From assembly GCF_021325795.1 (NCBI RefSeq), contig NZ_JAHPZX010000001.1, positions 1,178,001 to 1,242,000 of the forward strand: DNA of 64,000 nt, in the 5' to 3' direction. Source of the stretch: Bordetella sp. LUAb4 (GTDB lineage: Bacteria > Pseudomonadota > Gammaproteobacteria > Burkholderiales > Burkholderiaceae_B). Numbering within the stretch: position 1 is the first letter of the stretch; every line of letters begins with the position of its first letter. The notes under the pieces are model-generated. The model saw nothing but the letters and a program-made list of their open reading frames with translations. It searched no databases and was not told where the DNA came from. Both the position numbers and the translations under genes were made by a program. This document shows positions 1 through 10,022 of this stretch, in pieces.

Positions 1-440
1 CCGTGCTGCGCAAGGACTTCGTGATCGATACTTATCAGATCATCAACGCGCGTGCGTTGGGCGCGGACTGCGTGCTGCTCATCGCGGCCGCGCTGACGCC
101 GTCCCAACTCAAGGACATGGAAGCGTGCGCGATGGATCTGGGCATGGACGTGCTGGTGGAAGTGCACGACGCGCAGGAACTGGACGTGGCCTTGGGCATG
201 CGCACGCCGCTGCTGGGTATCAACAATCGCAACCTGCGCACGTTCGAGACTTCCTTGAACAACACGCTGGACCTGCTGCCGCGCATTCCCGCCGGCCGCC
301 GCGTCGTGACCGAAAGCGGCATCCTCAAACCCGAGGACGTGCAGCTGATGCGCGCCAAGGGCGTCGATGCCTTTTTGGTGGGCGAAGCCTTCATGCGCGC
401 GCAGGACCCCGGGGCGGAACTGGCGCGGCTGATCGCCTGA
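1..440 (+). CDS. trpC: Indole-3-glycerol-phosphate synthase, C-terminal part
   Basis: This is the last ~146 codons of TrpC, the (beta/alpha)8-barrel enzyme that closes the indole ring in tryptophan synthesis. The gene is cut by the window edge, so its start is not visible. The visible part begins at the VLRKDFVID strand, whose lysine belongs to the active site. It continues through the GINNRNL strand, the TESGI phosphate-binding loop and the GEAFMRA end of the barrel. These are standard TrpC signatures in the right order, and the protein ends at the usual place. It converges on the minus-strand DUF779 gene, with about 10 bp between the stops. Nothing suggests damage. Confidence 0.95.
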   Translation, partial: VLRKDFVIDTYQIINARALGADCVLLIAAALTPSQLKDMEACAMDLGMDVLVEVHDAQELDVALGMRTPLLGINNRNLRTFETSLNNTLDLLPRIPAGRRVVTESGILKPEDVQLMRAKGVDAFLVGEAFMRAQDPGAELARLIA

Positions 441-450
441 TCAGCGCGCT

Positions 451-849
451 TCATTGCGCCGGTGGAATCGCGCAGATCGATGAACGGGTCAGGAAGCGTT
501 TTTCACGGCCGTTGTCGAGTGAGAACATGCCGCCCCGGCCAGGGACGACGTCGATGATCAGGTCGGTGTGCTTCCACACTTCGTATTGCGCGCCACCGAT
601 GTAGAAGGGCGCGCCCCCGATTTCACCTAGCAGGACATCATGGTCGGCCAGCAGGAACTCGCCCTGCGGATAACACATGGGCGACGAACCGTCGCAACAG
701 CCGCCGGATTGGTGGAACATGATGGGCCCATATTCCGCGGTCAGTTCCGCGATCAGCGCCAACGCGGCAGGCGTCGCCGTGACCTTGCCGATATCTTCGT
801 GGTCGCGCACCGCTGTGTGAGCGCCGCCTGTTGAATGCGCAGTGGCCAT
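451..849 (-). CDS. DUF779 family protein
   Basis: A protein of about 132 residues belonging to the DUF779 family, recognisable by the cysteine-rich segment SGGCCDGSSPMCYP and the following GEIGG...FYIGG...WKHTDLIIDVV. The reading frame is open to 963, but I choose the ATG at 849 because GGAG lies upstream and the family homology begins close to it. It lies 161 bp downstream of the aldehyde dehydrogenase on the same strand. DUF779 genes are commonly found beside acetaldehyde dehydrogenases, so it is probably co-transcribed from the sigma-54 promoter at 2592. The biochemical function is unknown; the clustered cysteines hint at metal or redox binding, which is inference. Confidence 0.85.
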   Translation of the reverse strand: MATAHSTGGAHTAVRDHEDIGKVTATPAALALIAELTAEYGPIMFHQSGGCCDGSSPMCYPQGEFLLADHDVLLGEIGGAPFYIGGAQYEVWKHTDLIIDVVPGRGGMFSLDNGREKRFLTRSSICAIPPAQ

Positions 850-1010
850 GATGCCTTGCTCCAATGTTGCTTGCTTACGGTAAGCGCAGTGGCCTGTCGG
901 CGCGCCGTCGACAGGCTGCTTCACTCTCGTCGCCGCAATGCGCGCTGCAAAGCCACGGGCCAAACGGGGCGGCCCCGCGCCGCCCCACCTTGCTCTCGTA
1001 GCGCCCTAGG

Positions 1011-2540
1011 TCAGAAGAACCCCAGCTTCTTCGGGCTGTAGCTGACCAGCAGGTTCTTGGTCTGTTGATAATGATCCAGCATCATCTTGTGCGTTTCGCG
1101 CCCGATGCCGGACTGCTTGTAGCCGCCAAACGCCGCATGCGCCGGATAGGCGTGATAGCAGTTGGTCCACACCCGGCCCGCCTGGATGGCGCGCCCCATG
1201 CGATAGGCGGTATTGCCGTCGCGCGACCACACGCCCGCGCCCAGGCCGTATAGCGTATCGTTGGCAATCGACAGCGCATCGTCGGCATCCTTGAAGGTGG
1301 TCACGGCCACTACCGGCCCGAAGATTTCCTCCTGGAAGACGCGCATGGTGTTCTTGCCTTCGAACACCGTGGGCTGCACGTAATACCCATCCTTCAACTC
1401 ACCGGACAACTGCGCGCGTGCGCCACCCGCCAATACCTTGGCGCCTTCCTGCTTGCCGATGTCCAGGTAGGACAGGATCTTCTCCAACTGCTCGCTGGAA
1501 GCCTGTGCGCCTATCATCGTGTCGGCATCCAGCGGATTGCCTTGCTTGATGGCGGCCACGCGCTTGAGCGCGCGCTCCATGAAGCGGTCATAAATCGATT
1601 CCTGGATCAGCGCGCGGCTGGGGCAGGTGCATACCTCGCCTTGGTTCAACGCGAACATGACGAAGCCTTCGATAGCCTTGTCGAAGAAATCATCGTCCTG
1701 CGACGCGACGTCGGCGAAGAAGATGTTCGGCGATTTGCCCCCCAGCTCCAGCGTGACCGGTATCAGGTTCTGCGAGGCGTACTGCATGATCAGCCGCCCG
1801 GTGGTGGTTTCACCGGTGAAAGCGATCTTGGCGATGCGCTTGTTGGACGCCAGCGGCTTGCCCGCTTCCAGGCCGAAACCCGTGACGATGTTGAGCACGC
1901 CCGGCGGCAGCACGTCGGCGATCAGCTCCGCCAGCACCAGGATGCCGGTGGGGGTCTGTTCAGCGGGCTTGAGCACCACGCAGTTGCCGGCGGCCAGCGC
2001 GGGGGCCACCTTCCATGCCGCCATCAGGATGGGGAAGTTCCAGGGAATGATCTGGCCGACCACGCCCAGCGGTTCCTTGAAGTGATAAGCCACGGTATCG
2101 GCATCGATTTCCGACAGTCCGCTTTCCTGCGCGCGGATGGCGGCGGCGTAGTAGCGGAAGTGATCGACGGCCAGGGGCAGGTCGGCGGCGCGGGCTTCGC
2201 GTATCGGCTTGCCGTTGTCCCAGGTCTCCGCGGTGGCCAGCAGTTCCAGGTTCTCCTCGATGATGTCCGCGATGCGGTTCAGCATGCGCGCGCGCTCGGC
2301 CACGGAGGTCTTGCCCCAGGCGGGCGCGGCTTTGTGCGCGGCATCCAGCGCCAGTTCGATGTCGCGCGCGGTCGAGCGCGCATTGCGGGACAGGACCTGG
2401 CCGGTGACCGGGGTCACATTGTCGAAATACTGCCCCTCGGCGGGCGCCTGCCAGCGGCCGCCTATGAAATTGTCGTATTGCTTCTTGAAATTGACGGGGG
2501 TGCCGTAGGCATCCGGGGCGACACGGGTTGCGGTATCCAT
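1011..2540 (-). CDS. NAD-dependent aldehyde dehydrogenase (AcoD/ExaC type)
   Basis: A 509-residue class 3-fold aldehyde dehydrogenase that oxidises acetaldehyde or a similar short aldehyde to the acid in the cytoplasm. Visible signatures are the NAD-binding PWNFP segment, FTGETTTGR, the general-base motif LELGGKSPN, and the nucleophile cysteine in [14 protein letters not shown], followed by EEIFGPVV. The length is normal for the AcoD/ExaC/AldB group. A perfect sigma-54 promoter lies 52 bp upstream, and an AcoR-like activator is divergent. The gene, promoter, activator and DUF779 partner together fit an acetoin- or ethanol-derived acetaldehyde disposal unit. Other short-chain aldehydes are possible substrates. 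Confidence 0.93.
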   Translation of the reverse strand: MDTATRVAPDAYGTPVNFKKQYDNFIGGRWQAPAEGQYFDNVTPVTGQVLSRNARSTARDIELALDAAHKAAPAWGKTSVAERARMLNRIADIIEENLELLATAETWDNGKPIREARAADLPLAVDHFRYYAAAIRAQESGLSEIDADTVAYHFKEPLGVVGQIIPWNFPILMAAWKVAPALAAGNCVVLKPAEQTPTGILVLAELIADVLPPGVLNIVTGFGLEAGKPLASNKRIAKIAFTGETTTGRLIMQYASQNLIPVTLELGGKSPNIFFADVASQDDDFFDKAIEGFVMFALNQGEVCTCPSRALIQESIYDRFMERALKRVAAIKQGNPLDADTMIGAQASSEQLEKILSYLDIGKQEGAKVLAGGARAQLSGELKDGYYVQPTVFEGKNTMRVFQEEIFGPVVAVTTFKDADDALSIANDTLYGLGAGVWSRDGNTAYRMGRAIQAGRVWTNCYHAYPAHAAFGGYKQSGIGRETHKMMLDHYQQTKNLLVSYSPKKLGFF

Positions 2541-2591
2541 GCTGTCTCCTGTTTTGAATGTTGACCCTGGCTACAGGCCTGACCTTGTTCT

Positions 2592-2607
2592 TGCAATATG
2601 TGTGCCA
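2592..2607 (-). promoter_or_regulatory. Sigma-54 (RpoN) promoter of the aldehyde dehydrogenase gene
   Basis: Read on the minus strand the sequence is TGGCACACATATTGCA, which has the −24 TGGCAC, a five-base spacer and the −12 TTGCA. This is a full match to the sigma-54 consensus. It lies 52 bp before the aldehyde dehydrogenase start codon and faces that gene. The divergent neighbour encodes a sigma-54 activator with an intact GAFTGA motif. Confidence 0.9.
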
Positions 2608-2667
2608 AGTGTCTTCGCAGCCAGGACATCCGCAGGGCTCCGCCCTCCGGACATCCTCGGAAATCAT

Positions 2668-2690
2668 GTTGAGGGGCTGCGCCCCTCAAC
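2668..2690. repeat. Perfect inverted repeat, 10-bp arms
   Basis: The arms GTTGAGGGGC and GCCCCTCAAC are separated by TGC. There is no T-tract on either side, so it is not a classic terminator. It sits in the 369-bp divergent region between the aldehyde dehydrogenase and its regulator. Immediately upstream (about 2625–2660) the word GGACATCC occurs twice around a smaller AGGGC/GCCCT hairpin. This could be a repeat-family remnant or a transcription roadblock; its role is unknown. Confidence 0.6.
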
Positions 2691-2849
2691 ACGCCCGCGC
2701 AGACGGTGGAGAAGCCGCGCGCTTTCGGCCTTGGCCTGCCGCACCGGGCCTGCCTCACTAGTGTGGGAACGTTACGCGCGTGGACAAGCCTCGGGACGCG
2801 TGCGAAAGTACGCGGAAGCCGCCGGCCGCTGGCGCGCGCGGGACCGTGT

Positions 2850-2887
2850 TGTCGCGTTTTGCGACAGATAACGGCGACAGGTGTCGC
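2850..2887. promoter_or_regulatory. Paired palindromes, probable enhancer sites of the AcoR-like activator
   Basis: Two dyads use the same half-site. TGTCGC and GCGACA are separated by 5 bp at 2850–2866, and GCGACA and TGTCGC are separated by 2 bp at 2874–2887. They lie about 245–280 bp upstream of the sigma-54 promoter, a normal distance for an activator bound at an upstream sequence, and 22 bp before the activator's own start, which would also allow autoregulation. The assignment to this regulator is inferred from position. Confidence 0.6.
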
Positions 2888-2909
2888 AGAACGCCTACCG
2901 GAGACCATC

Positions 2910-4952
2910 ATGTCCATACCGTCCCACCAGGCTGCGCTCAGCGCGGCACGCCGGCTGTTCCGGCAGAAGGGTGTCGTACCGGAACACGTGCTGGCCGAAC
3001 CCATCCTGCGCTCGTGGCGCCGCTGCGCCGAGTCGGGCCAGGACATGCGCGGTGCCCGTCTGCCGGACTTGTTGACCCAGACCGAACTACGCCAGGAATT
3101 GGACCGGCATGCGGCCTTGCGCCGGTTGTGCGCACCGGCCATGACGGACATGAAACAACGGGCGCGCGCCGCCGGTGGCCTGGTGGTCCTGACCGACGCC
3201 GCGGGCCTGGTGCTGGACAGCGGTGGCAATGTCGACTTCCTGGACCGCGCCAGCCAACTGGCGTTGGCACCCGGCGCGTCGTGGAGCGAAGCGGCCGCGG
3301 GTACCAATGCCATCGGCACCGCGCTGATCGAGCGCCGCGCCATTGTCGTGCAGGGGGCCGAACATTATTTCGAGCCGAATCGCGTGCTGACGTGCGCGGC
3401 CATGCCCATCCAGGATCCCGCCGGACGCACCCTGGGCCTGCTGGACCTGACGTGCCATGCGGACGGCCGTTGGCGCGATGCCGGCGACAGCCTGCGGGCC
3501 GCGATCGATCAGGTGGAAAGCGCGCTGTTCGAAGATCTGGCGGTGTCTTGCCTGATGCTGCGGCTGCACACGCGGGCGGATGGCCTGGAACAGGACACCG
3601 CCGCCCTGCTGGCCTTCGACGGCGACATGCTGGCAGCAGCCAACCGGCACGCACTGGCGCTACTCGGCATCGACCGCGCGGGTCTGGGGGTATTCCGCTA
3701 TGAAGACCTGTTCGCCGGCACCCCCGGGCAGGCTGCTGCGTCGGGTCGTTTGCACCGGCAAAATGGCCAGATGTTGCATGCGCACGTGCGCTGGCCCGAT
3801 CAGGGCCTTGCTGCCCGGCCAGGGGCAATCAACCCAATCGTTGGCGGGCGCGATGCGAACGTCGGGTGCGCCGCCCCTGCGCCAGACCTGGTCCCGGCGC
3901 AGGGTTGGTCCCCGCCGGCCGCCCTCGCGTGGGACCGGCGGACGCGTCATCGGCGGACGCAAGAGGACCAGCGGCCGGCCGTGCCGTCCCAGTCCTACTG
4001 GTTCGATGCGGCAACGCTTGGCGAACTGGCGCGCACGGTGCGCTTGCTGGATGCCGGCGTCGCGGTGCTGCTGCAGGGCGAGACAGGCGTGGGCAAGGAG
4101 ATCTTCGCGCGGCAGATGCATCAGCGTAGCGAACGCGCTGGCGGTCCTTTCGTGGCGGTCAATTGCGCCGCGTTGCCGGAAACGCTGATCGAATCCGAAC
4201 TGTTCGGCTACGAGGACGGCGCCTTCACTGGCGCGCGCAGGCAGGGCAGCAAAGGCCTGCTGCGCCAGGCCCAGGGCGGCGTGCTGTTCCTGGATGAGAT
4301 CGGCGACATGCCTTTGGCCTTGCAGGCGCGGCTGCTGCGTGTGCTGCAGGCACGCGAAGTGACCCCGCTTGGTGGCGGCCGCGCGGTGCCGGTCGATTTC
4401 GCCTTGATCTGCGCCACGCATCAGGCCCTGGACATCGGCCATGGCATTGGTGGCAGTGGCAGTGGCGGCAACGTCGGCGCGGCGACGGCCGTGAACAGCC
4501 CGGTCCGCGGCGACCTGTATTTCCGCATTGCCGAATACACCGTGCGTCTGCCCGCCTTGCGCGAATATGCCGATCGCGCCGCCATCGTGCGCGCGCTGTG
4601 GGACACGCGTTGCGGCGCTGCGGGCGACGGCCCGTCATTGCCCGCCGAAGTGCTGCGCCTGTTGACGGACTATGCGTGGCCAGGCAACTTCCGTCAGTTG
4701 TCGACGACCCTGCGCACGTTGCACGTCTTGGCCGGTGATGAAGACGTGCGCGTCGACATGCTGTCCGCCGACATCCGCGGTGCCTCGCCATCCTTGGTCG
4801 AAGACGCCGCTGCCGGCACGCTGCAAGGCCTGACCGACCTTGCCATCCGCAACGCGCTGCAAGCCTGCGACGGCAACGTCAGCCAGGCCGCACGTCGTCT
4901 GGGCATGCACCGAAGCACCTTGTACCGCCGCGTCAAGAGCGGCGCAACATGA
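2910..4952 (+). CDS. Sigma-54-dependent Fis-family activator, AcoR-like
   Basis: A 680-residue enhancer-binding protein. The N-terminal ~320 residues look like the AcoR GAF-type sensor region. They are followed by a proline/arginine-rich linker and an AAA+ domain with Walker A GETGVGKE and the sigma-54 contact loop GAFTGA. The C-terminus is a Fis helix-turn-helix (NVSQAARRLGMHRSTLYRRVK). The open frame extends upstream to 2706, but the ATG at 2910 begins the family homology. The AAA+ domain carries a glycine/serine-rich insertion (HGIGGSGSGG) after the Walker B region, unusual for the family. It is divergent from the aldehyde dehydrogenase, which it most likely activates in response to a small carbonyl or alcohol signal. 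Confidence 0.88.
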   Translation: MSIPSHQAALSAARRLFRQKGVVPEHVLAEPILRSWRRCAESGQDMRGARLPDLLTQTELRQELDRHAALRRLCAPAMTDMKQRARAAGGLVVLTDAAGLVLDSGGNVDFLDRASQLALAPGASWSEAAAGTNAIGTALIERRAIVVQGAEHYFEPNRVLTCAAMPIQDPAGRTLGLLDLTCHADGRWRDAGDSLRAAIDQVESALFEDLAVSCLMLRLHTRADGLEQDTAALLAFDGDMLAAANRHALALLGIDRAGLGVFRYEDLFAGTPGQAAASGRLHRQNGQMLHAHVRWPDQGLAARPGAINPIVGGRDANVGCAAPAPDLVPAQGWSPPAALAWDRRTRHRRTQEDQRPAVPSQSYWFDAATLGELARTVRLLDAGVAVLLQGETGVGKEIFARQMHQRSERAGGPFVAVNCAALPETLIESELFGYEDGAFTGARRQGSKGLLRQAQGGVLFLDEIGDMPLALQARLLRVLQAREVTPLGGGRAVPVDFALICATHQALDIGHGIGGSGSGGNVGAATAVNSPVRGDLYFRIAEYTVRLPALREYADRAAIVRALWDTRCGAAGDGPSLPAEVLRLLTDYAWPGNFRQLSTTLRTLHVLAGDEDVRVDMLSADIRGASPSLVEDAAAGTLQGLTDLAIRNALQACDGNVSQAARRLGMHRSTLYRRVKSGAT

Positions 4953-5008
4953 AGTGTCGGACGAGTCCCCTGTTCGGCGCGGCCTTGAACACCACGCGTT
5001 GACGGCCT

Positions 5009-5032
5009 GCCCGCATACTACGCGGGCTTTTT
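5009..5032 (+). terminator. Rho-independent terminator after the AcoR-like gene
   Basis: A six-base-pair stem GCCCGC/GCGGGC with a seven-base loop is followed directly by TTTTT. It lies about 57 bp after the activator's stop codon and before the oppositely oriented tRNA-Sec gene. Confidence 0.8.
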
Positions 5033-5062
5033 GAGGAGACTCAAGTCTACTCATCGGGGTGA

Positions 5063-5158
5063 TGGCGGAAGGCAGCAGGAGTCGAACCTACCTGGGAACG
5101 GCTGACGCCCCCAACCGGGTTTGAAGCCCGGCCGTGCCACCGGGCACGGATGCCTTCC
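5063..5158 (-). tRNA. selC: tRNA-Sec (anticodon UCA)
   Basis: On the minus strand this 96-nt sequence folds as a selenocysteine tRNA. The acceptor begins GGAAGGCA and ends TGCCTTCC-G-CCA, so the acceptor stem is 8 bp and CCA is encoded. The anticodon loop is CTTCAAA with anticodon TCA. There is a long variable arm and a T-loop GGTTCGACTCC. These features (8-bp acceptor, UCA anticodon, large extra arm) are specific to SelC. It follows selB by 22 bp in the same direction, and the window also contains a UGA-selenocysteine gene, fdoG. Confidence 0.96.
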
Positions 5159-5180
5159 TTATGTCATCGCGACAAGGTAA

Positions 5181-7244
5181 TCACATTTCCCACTGCGCGT
5201 CAGCGCGTGGAATGTGGGTGTCGCGTACGCGGCGAGTGTATCCGACGCGGTCGAAGAACTCCAGGATCTGGATGGCACGCTTGCGGCCCAGGCCGGTGGC
5301 ATCGCGAAAGGCCGCGGCCTCGATGCCGCGTGACGGCGCCTGCGCTATCGCGGCCATCAACCGCAGCAGCTCTCGCACACGCTCACGGTGATAGAAAAGG
5401 TCCTTCACGATCTGGCTGACCTCGCCTCGTCGCATCAGCTTGCGCAGCAAGGCGCGCACGCGGTCTTCCGGTTGATTATGGCGGCGCGCCAAGTCGCGTA
5501 CCCACGGCGGGTCATAGGCGCCCGCCAGGAGATCGGGTAACAGGCGTTGCGCCAACGCTTCGTCTTCCTCGCTGAGCGCGGCGCTATGCCCGGGTAAATG
5601 CAGCCAGGGGCCATTGCGCTGGATTTCACCGTCGCGCAGCAAGTCGTCGACCAAAGCGTGCAACAGCCCGTCGTCCAGCGCGGGCCACGCCATGCGGCGC
5701 AGACGGCCGATGTCGGCGCCGGGCTCGTCGGGCAGATCGTCATGAAACTTGCGCAGCGCCCCCAGCGCCGCATCCCGCAAGGCATCACGGTGACGCCGCA
5801 GAATAACGATGTCGCCGATGCGCAAAGCTTCAGTAGGCAAGCGCGAGGACATCGCCGCAACGGCGGCGTCGTTCGACAAGGCTGTCGGCGTGGCGCGATC
5901 GATCAAGGACGCTGCATCGAAGGGGCGGCCGGTGAGGCGTTGCAGGTCGACGGTGCGAACGCCCAGTGGGGCTTGGGCAAGGACAGGGTCCAGGCGCCCG
6001 TCAGAGAGCATGGCTTCGATGGCATCTAGCCACGCCAGCCGCGCGGCAGAGCGGCGCTTGCGGTCGGGTGCCTGCGGGTCAAGCATAACGCCCCCGCCTA
6101 TGCTGCGGGTGGCCTGCGCATTGCGCGCGATGAAGCGGTCGCCAGCGCTGGCGCAGACAGGTTTGTCGAAGACCAATTGAACGCGCCCGCTCGTGCCCGG
6201 CGCGATGCTGTCCGCCGACAGGGGCACGACATGCGCCAGGCGTCGCGCGGCGCCCCAATGAATATGCAGCGGCGTCCACGCCTTGACCGTGGTATCGGCA
6301 TCGGCCAGCAAGCGCAGGTCCACATCGATGCGGGTGGTTGGCGCCATCGCCCGGTCATCGGCGATCCAGTCGCCCCGTTCGATGGCTCGGGTGTCGATAC
6401 CGGCCAGGTTCAAGGCGCAGCGCTGGCCCGCCACGCCAACCGTGGCGGCACGATTCTGCGCGTGCAAGCTGCGCACGCGGACAGGCGTACCCGCAGGCGC
6501 GAGCACCAGCGCCACGGCGTCGCGATCGTGCTGCTGGCCGTCCTGTCGTGGCCCGCCTTGCCGTGTTTCATCGCACGGCAAGTCAGGCGGATCGTGCTTC
6601 GCTGCCTTGCTCGTCGGAGCAACTTCCAAACGTCCGCTGAAGACCGTCCCGGTGACCACGGTGCCGTGGCCCGCGAGCGTGAAGACGCGATCCACCGCCA
6701 GGCGGAAGAAGCCGTCCTCCCGTCTTGCGGGCAAGGCCGACGCGCAGGCGAACAAGTGATTACGCAAGCGCACGACATCGTCCCCGTCCGGCCCCGCCTG
6801 GGCGTTGACCGGAAACACCGGCGCCTGGGCCAGCATGGTGCCGGCAAGCAAAGACCGTACTTGCAATTCCACTTCGGCCACACGCGCCACGTCGACGCGG
6901 TCGACCTTGGTCAGGGCCACCGCGCCGCGTGTCACGCCCACGAGTTCCAGAATGGCCAAGTGTTCGCGCGTCTGCGGCATCACGCCGTCGTCGGCGGCGA
7001 TCACCAGCAAGCCGAAGTCCATACCGCTGGCGCCGGCGACCATGGTGTGCACCAGTTTTTCGTGGCCGGGCACATCGATGAAACCCAACACCTGGCCATC
7101 CGGAGCCGGCAGATACGCATAGCCAAGCTCGATGGAAATACCGCGCGCCTTCTCTTCCTTCAGCCGATCCGTGTCCACACCGGTAAGCGCGCGCACCAAG
7201 GTCGATTTGCCATGGTCGATATGACCGGCAGTGCCGATGATCAC
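5181..7244 (-). CDS. selB: Selenocysteine-specific elongation factor SelB
   Basis: SelB delivers Sec-tRNA to UGA codons marked by a SECIS hairpin. The protein (687 residues) starts at a GTG that overlaps the selA stop as GTGA, implying translational coupling. Visible parts are the G1 loop [23 protein letters not shown], the TKVD nucleotide-base motif, EF-Tu-like beta domains ending in [23 protein letters not shown], and the C-terminal winged-helix repeats that bind SECIS RNA. It is longer than E. coli SelB because about 45 residues of charged, low-complexity sequence (starting [12 protein letters not shown]) interrupt domain II between GRLEV and LVLAPAG. Function is probably retained because all GTPase motifs and the C-terminus are intact. 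Confidence 0.96.
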   Translation of the reverse strand: MIIGTAGHIDHGKSTLVRALTGVDTDRLKEEKARGISIELGYAYLPAPDGQVLGFIDVPGHEKLVHTMVAGASGMDFGLLVIAADDGVMPQTREHLAILELVGVTRGAVALTKVDRVDVARVAEVELQVRSLLAGTMLAQAPVFPVNAQAGPDGDDVVRLRNHLFACASALPARREDGFFRLAVDRVFTLAGHGTVVTGTVFSGRLEVAPTSKAAKHDPPDLPCDETRQGGPRQDGQQHDRDAVALVLAPAGTPVRVRSLHAQNRAATVGVAGQRCALNLAGIDTRAIERGDWIADDRAMAPTTRIDVDLRLLADADTTVKAWTPLHIHWGAARRLAHVVPLSADSIAPGTSGRVQLVFDKPVCASAGDRFIARNAQATRSIGGGVMLDPQAPDRKRRSAARLAWLDAIEAMLSDGRLDPVLAQAPLGVRTVDLQRLTGRPFDAASLIDRATPTALSNDAAVAAMSSRLPTEALRIGDIVILRRHRDALRDAALGALRKFHDDLPDEPGADIGRLRRMAWPALDDGLLHALVDDLLRDGEIQRNGPWLHLPGHSAALSEEDEALAQRLLPDLLAGAYDPPWVRDLARRHNQPEDRVRALLRKLMRRGEVSQIVKDLFYHRERVRELLRLMAAIAQAPSRGIEAAAFRDATGLGRKRAIQILEFFDRVGYTRRVRDTHIPRADAQWEM

Positions 7245-8893
7245 GACGGCCGCGCCTTTCCGGACGCATCCGGATCAGATGCAACCGATACCGGGACAGT
7301 CGGCGATACCGCGAAAATTGACGACGCCGGTAGCGGCGATGCAGCAGGCTTTGCAGGACTCAAATCCATAGCAAGCTGCGGCAGCTGCGCCACGAAGACA
7401 GCTTCGTCGTCAGCTTCCAGGCAGCGCAGGTCCAGCCACAGCGCGTTGTCGGTGATCCGTCCGATGACTGGCCGGGGCAATCCGCGCAAGGCTTCTTCCA
7501 ACCGGCTCAGGGCACGGCCGGCGCGGGACTTCCCGGCCGCCCTTATGACCAAGCCGCAACTGGGCAGTTGATCCACCGGCAAGGCACCGCTGCCGATCTG
7601 GCTGAACATGGGCGCCATGCTGACCTCGTAAGCGGCTCCCACCACGGCCTGCAGCGCGGGCGCCAGGCGCGTGGCCTGTTCCTGCATCACGGCCTGCGGA
7701 CGCGTCAGCAGCCGCAAGGTGGTCAAGCGTTGCGGCAGCAGCTCCGGCGCGCGATAGAGCGCCAGCACCGGCTCCAACGCGGCCAACGTCAACTTGCCCA
7801 CCCGCAGCGCCCGTTTCAAAGGATTCTTCTTGATCTTGCGTATGAGATCCGCACGGCCGACGATCAGGCCCGCCTGCGGACCGCCCAGCAATTTGTCGCC
7901 GCTGAAGGTCACCAAGTCCGCACCCGTCGCGATGGTCTCGCGCACCGTATCCTCGCGCGGCAAACCCCATTGCGTCAGGTCGACCAGCGTGCCGCTGCCC
8001 AGGTCCACCGCCGCCGGCAGCCCCTTCGCATGGGCAATACGGGCCACCTCCGCGATACCCACGCTATGGGTGAAGCCGCTGATGGCGTAGTTGCTGCAAT
8101 GGACCTTCATCAGCATGGCCGTCTTGGGTCCGATGGCGTTCTCGTAGTCCGCCGCATGCGTGCGATTGGTCGTGCCGATTTCCACCAGTTTCGCGCCCGC
8201 CCGCTTCATGATGTCCGGCACGCGAAACGCGCCGCCGATTTCCACCAGCTCGCCGCGTGACACCACCACTTCCTTGCGTTCGCCCAAGGCGTTCAACATC
8301 AACAGCACAGCGGCCGCGTTGTTATTGACCACGGTGGCGGCCTCGGCGCCGGTCAGCTCGCGCAGCAGGTCGACGATCAGATCGTCGCGATCACCCCGGC
8401 CGCCGCTGGCCAGGTCGAATTCCAGATTGGCCGGCGTGGTCAGCGCGCGCACCACGGCCTGCACCGCCGCCTCCGGCAACAAGGCACGGCCTAGATTCGT
8501 ATGCAGCACGGTGCCGGTCAAATTGAAGACCGCGCGCAGGCGCGGCGCAATCAATGCCGCCAACCTTGCGCCGATCAGCTTCGCCAGCGCATCCGGCTGC
8601 AACTCCATTGTGAGATGCTGGACCGATCCGAACGCCAAATCGTCAAGAGACTCGGCACCGTCTACATCTTTGGGCTGAGAGGAGACAGAGGCGGAGGTAG
8701 AGGTAGAGGTAGAGGTGGATGCGGCGGCGCCTGTACCAGCGCCCGCCGCCAACACCGCCGGCCGCAGCTCATCCAGCCTTGCCCGCAATGCCGCGACCGT
8801 CGCACCGTGCCCGTACCGGGCCGTTAGCGCTGCCACGGCAGGCGTGGCGAGCAGTCGGTCGACGGAAGGAATCCGCAGTGCGCTGTCCGTCAT
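7241..8893 (-). CDS. selA: L-seryl-tRNA(Sec) selenium transferase
   Basis: SelA is a PLP enzyme that converts seryl-tRNA(Sec) to selenocysteyl-tRNA using selenophosphate. The PLP-lysine motif [12 protein letters not shown] is present, along with [15 protein letters not shown] and the [12 protein letters not shown] segment. At 550 residues it is longer than the usual ~465. The extra length lies mainly in an N-terminal insertion with an alternating Ser/Thr tract encoded by an imperfect 6-bp repeat (about 8690–8720). It sits between fdhE (4-bp gap) and selB (overlap), clearly one operon with the formate dehydrogenase genes. No selD is in the window. Confidence 0.96.
   Translation of the reverse strand: MTDSALRIPSVDRLLATPAVAALTARYGHGATVAALRARLDELRPAVLAAGAGTGAAASTSTSTSTSASVSSQPKDVDGAESLDDLAFGSVQHLTMELQPDALAKLIGARLAALIAPRLRAVFNLTGTVLHTNLGRALLPEAAVQAVVRALTTPANLEFDLASGGRGDRDDLIVDLLRELTGAEAATVVNNNAAAVLLMLNALGERKEVVVSRGELVEIGGAFRVPDIMKRAGAKLVEIGTTNRTHAADYENAIGPKTAMLMKVHCSNYAISGFTHSVGIAEVARIAHAKGLPAAVDLGSGTLVDLTQWGLPREDTVRETIATGADLVTFSGDKLLGGPQAGLIVGRADLIRKIKKNPLKRALRVGKLTLAALEPVLALYRAPELLPQRLTTLRLLTRPQAVMQEQATRLAPALQAVVGAAYEVSMAPMFSQIGSGALPVDQLPSCGLVIRAAGKSRAGRALSRLEEALRGLPRPVIGRITDNALWLDLRCLEADDEAVFVAQLPQLAMDLSPAKPAASPLPASSIFAVSPTVPVSVASDPDASGKARPS
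8690..8720. repeat. Imperfect hexanucleotide repeat inside selA
   Basis: Several consecutive copies of a GTAGAG-type hexamer encode the Thr/Ser alternation in the N-terminal insertion of SelA. Because the unit is six bases, copy-number change would lengthen or shorten the linker without shifting the frame. Confidence 0.7.
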
Positions 8894-8896
8894 GCG

Positions 8897-9946
8897 CTAC
8901 TCCCGCGCTGCCGAGGTGGCGCCAGTTGCAGAACCAAAAGCCGAAGCTGATCCCGATCCCGATCCCGAGTCCGAGCCAGAACCCGATCCCGCCTCCGATC
9001 CCTCATCCTCCCCCTGCCACAGGAAAGGATTACCGCTGGCCCGCTGGTACCCCGCCTCTCCCACCATCACATCCAGCCCCAAGGTCGCCAGGTCATCCGC
9101 GATGGGATCCACGTCGAAGTCCTTGTCCTGCGCGAAGATCTTGCGATAGGTATGGCAGCTCTCGCAGGTCTCGGCCCGGGCCGCTTCCTTTTCCGGCGCG
9201 CGCCCCTCGGCCTCGATGCCCCGATAAGCGATATCCTTGGTCTCCTCGCACGTCGTGCATTTCACGCGCACCACATGCCACTGCGTCGAGCACAGCGAAC
9301 AGCACAGATAGCGATATCCTTCCTGCTGTCCGCCCACACGCAACACACTGGCGACCGGCAGCGACCCGCAGACGGGGCACAGCCCATAAGGGCTGACCAC
9401 CGGCAATTGCCCCGCATCAAAACGGCAGGCCTGGTCGGTGGCATACACCTGTAGCGCGGCCATCAGGAAAGGCGCCGTTGCCACGTCCACCTGCCCGCTG
9501 CCCTCTCCCAGTAAGGCCGCGGCGGCGCGGTCCAGCCCTTCGGCGTCATCCTGCAAGGACAAGCGCAGATCACCGCAAATGGCCCGCACGGGCGTGGGCA
9601 CGCCCGAGGCGGCGTCCACGTGATCCAGCACCTGCAACAGCAGCCCATGCCAAGCCGGGTCTCGCGTAATGTCGCCCGGCGCCACCGGCGCCATGCCATG
9701 CGCCTGGGCCAGCGCGATGCGCTGTGCATCCACCGCCGGTGTCTCGCACTCGGCCAGGGCGGCGTGCTGGGCCTCGGCCAGCACGGCGATCAGCCGCAGA
9801 TAGTCGCCGATGGCGCTGTCCCGCGCCAATTGGCGCAGCCGCGCCGCGCGCAGGCGGAAAACCTCGGCGCGCACCGGCGCGATCAGCCGCGGAATATGGT
9901 TATGGTCGAGGGACTCGATTTCCCCGCGCGGCAGAATACGTTGCAC
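8897..9946 (-). CDS. fdhE: Formate dehydrogenase accessory protein FdhE
   Basis: FdhE is a cytoplasmic zinc/iron-binding rubredoxin-like chaperone needed for respiratory formate dehydrogenase maturation. The start is the GTG at 9946, giving VQRILPRGEIESLDHNHIPRL as in other FdhE proteins; AGGAG lies seven bases upstream. Three paired-cysteine motifs are visible: CPVC, CSLC followed by CTTC, and CESC. The 349-residue protein ends in a Gly/Ser/Ala-rich tail of ~35 residues encoded by GATCCC-like repeats (about 8945–9000). FdhE proteins normally lack this tail. It lies between fdoI and selA in the same direction. Confidence 0.93.
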   Translation of the reverse strand: MQRILPRGEIESLDHNHIPRLIAPVRAEVFRLRAARLRQLARDSAIGDYLRLIAVLAEAQHAALAECETPAVDAQRIALAQAHGMAPVAPGDITRDPAWHGLLLQVLDHVDAASGVPTPVRAICGDLRLSLQDDAEGLDRAAAALLGEGSGQVDVATAPFLMAALQVYATDQACRFDAGQLPVVSPYGLCPVCGSLPVASVLRVGGQQEGYRYLCCSLCSTQWHVVRVKCTTCEETKDIAYRGIEAEGRAPEKEAARAETCESCHTYRKIFAQDKDFDVDPIADDLATLGLDVMVGEAGYQRASGNPFLWQGEDEGSEAGSGSGSDSGSGSGSASAFGSATGATSAARE

Positions 9947-10022
9947 TGCGTGCTCCTGACATGAAAAGGCGGCGGGCGCCGGCGCTTGCGGCCCGCTAGA
10001 CCCGCCGCCCGCCAGGACCTGC

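Noticed and set aside
2706-2909. N-terminal extension of the AcoR-like protein from 2706
   Set aside because: The extra 68 residues cover the regulatory palindromes and show no homology; the ATG at 2910 starts the family sequence.
8690-9000. Phase variation of selA or fdhE by the hexanucleotide repeats
   Set aside because: The repeat unit is a multiple of three, so copy change would alter linker length but not switch the genes off.
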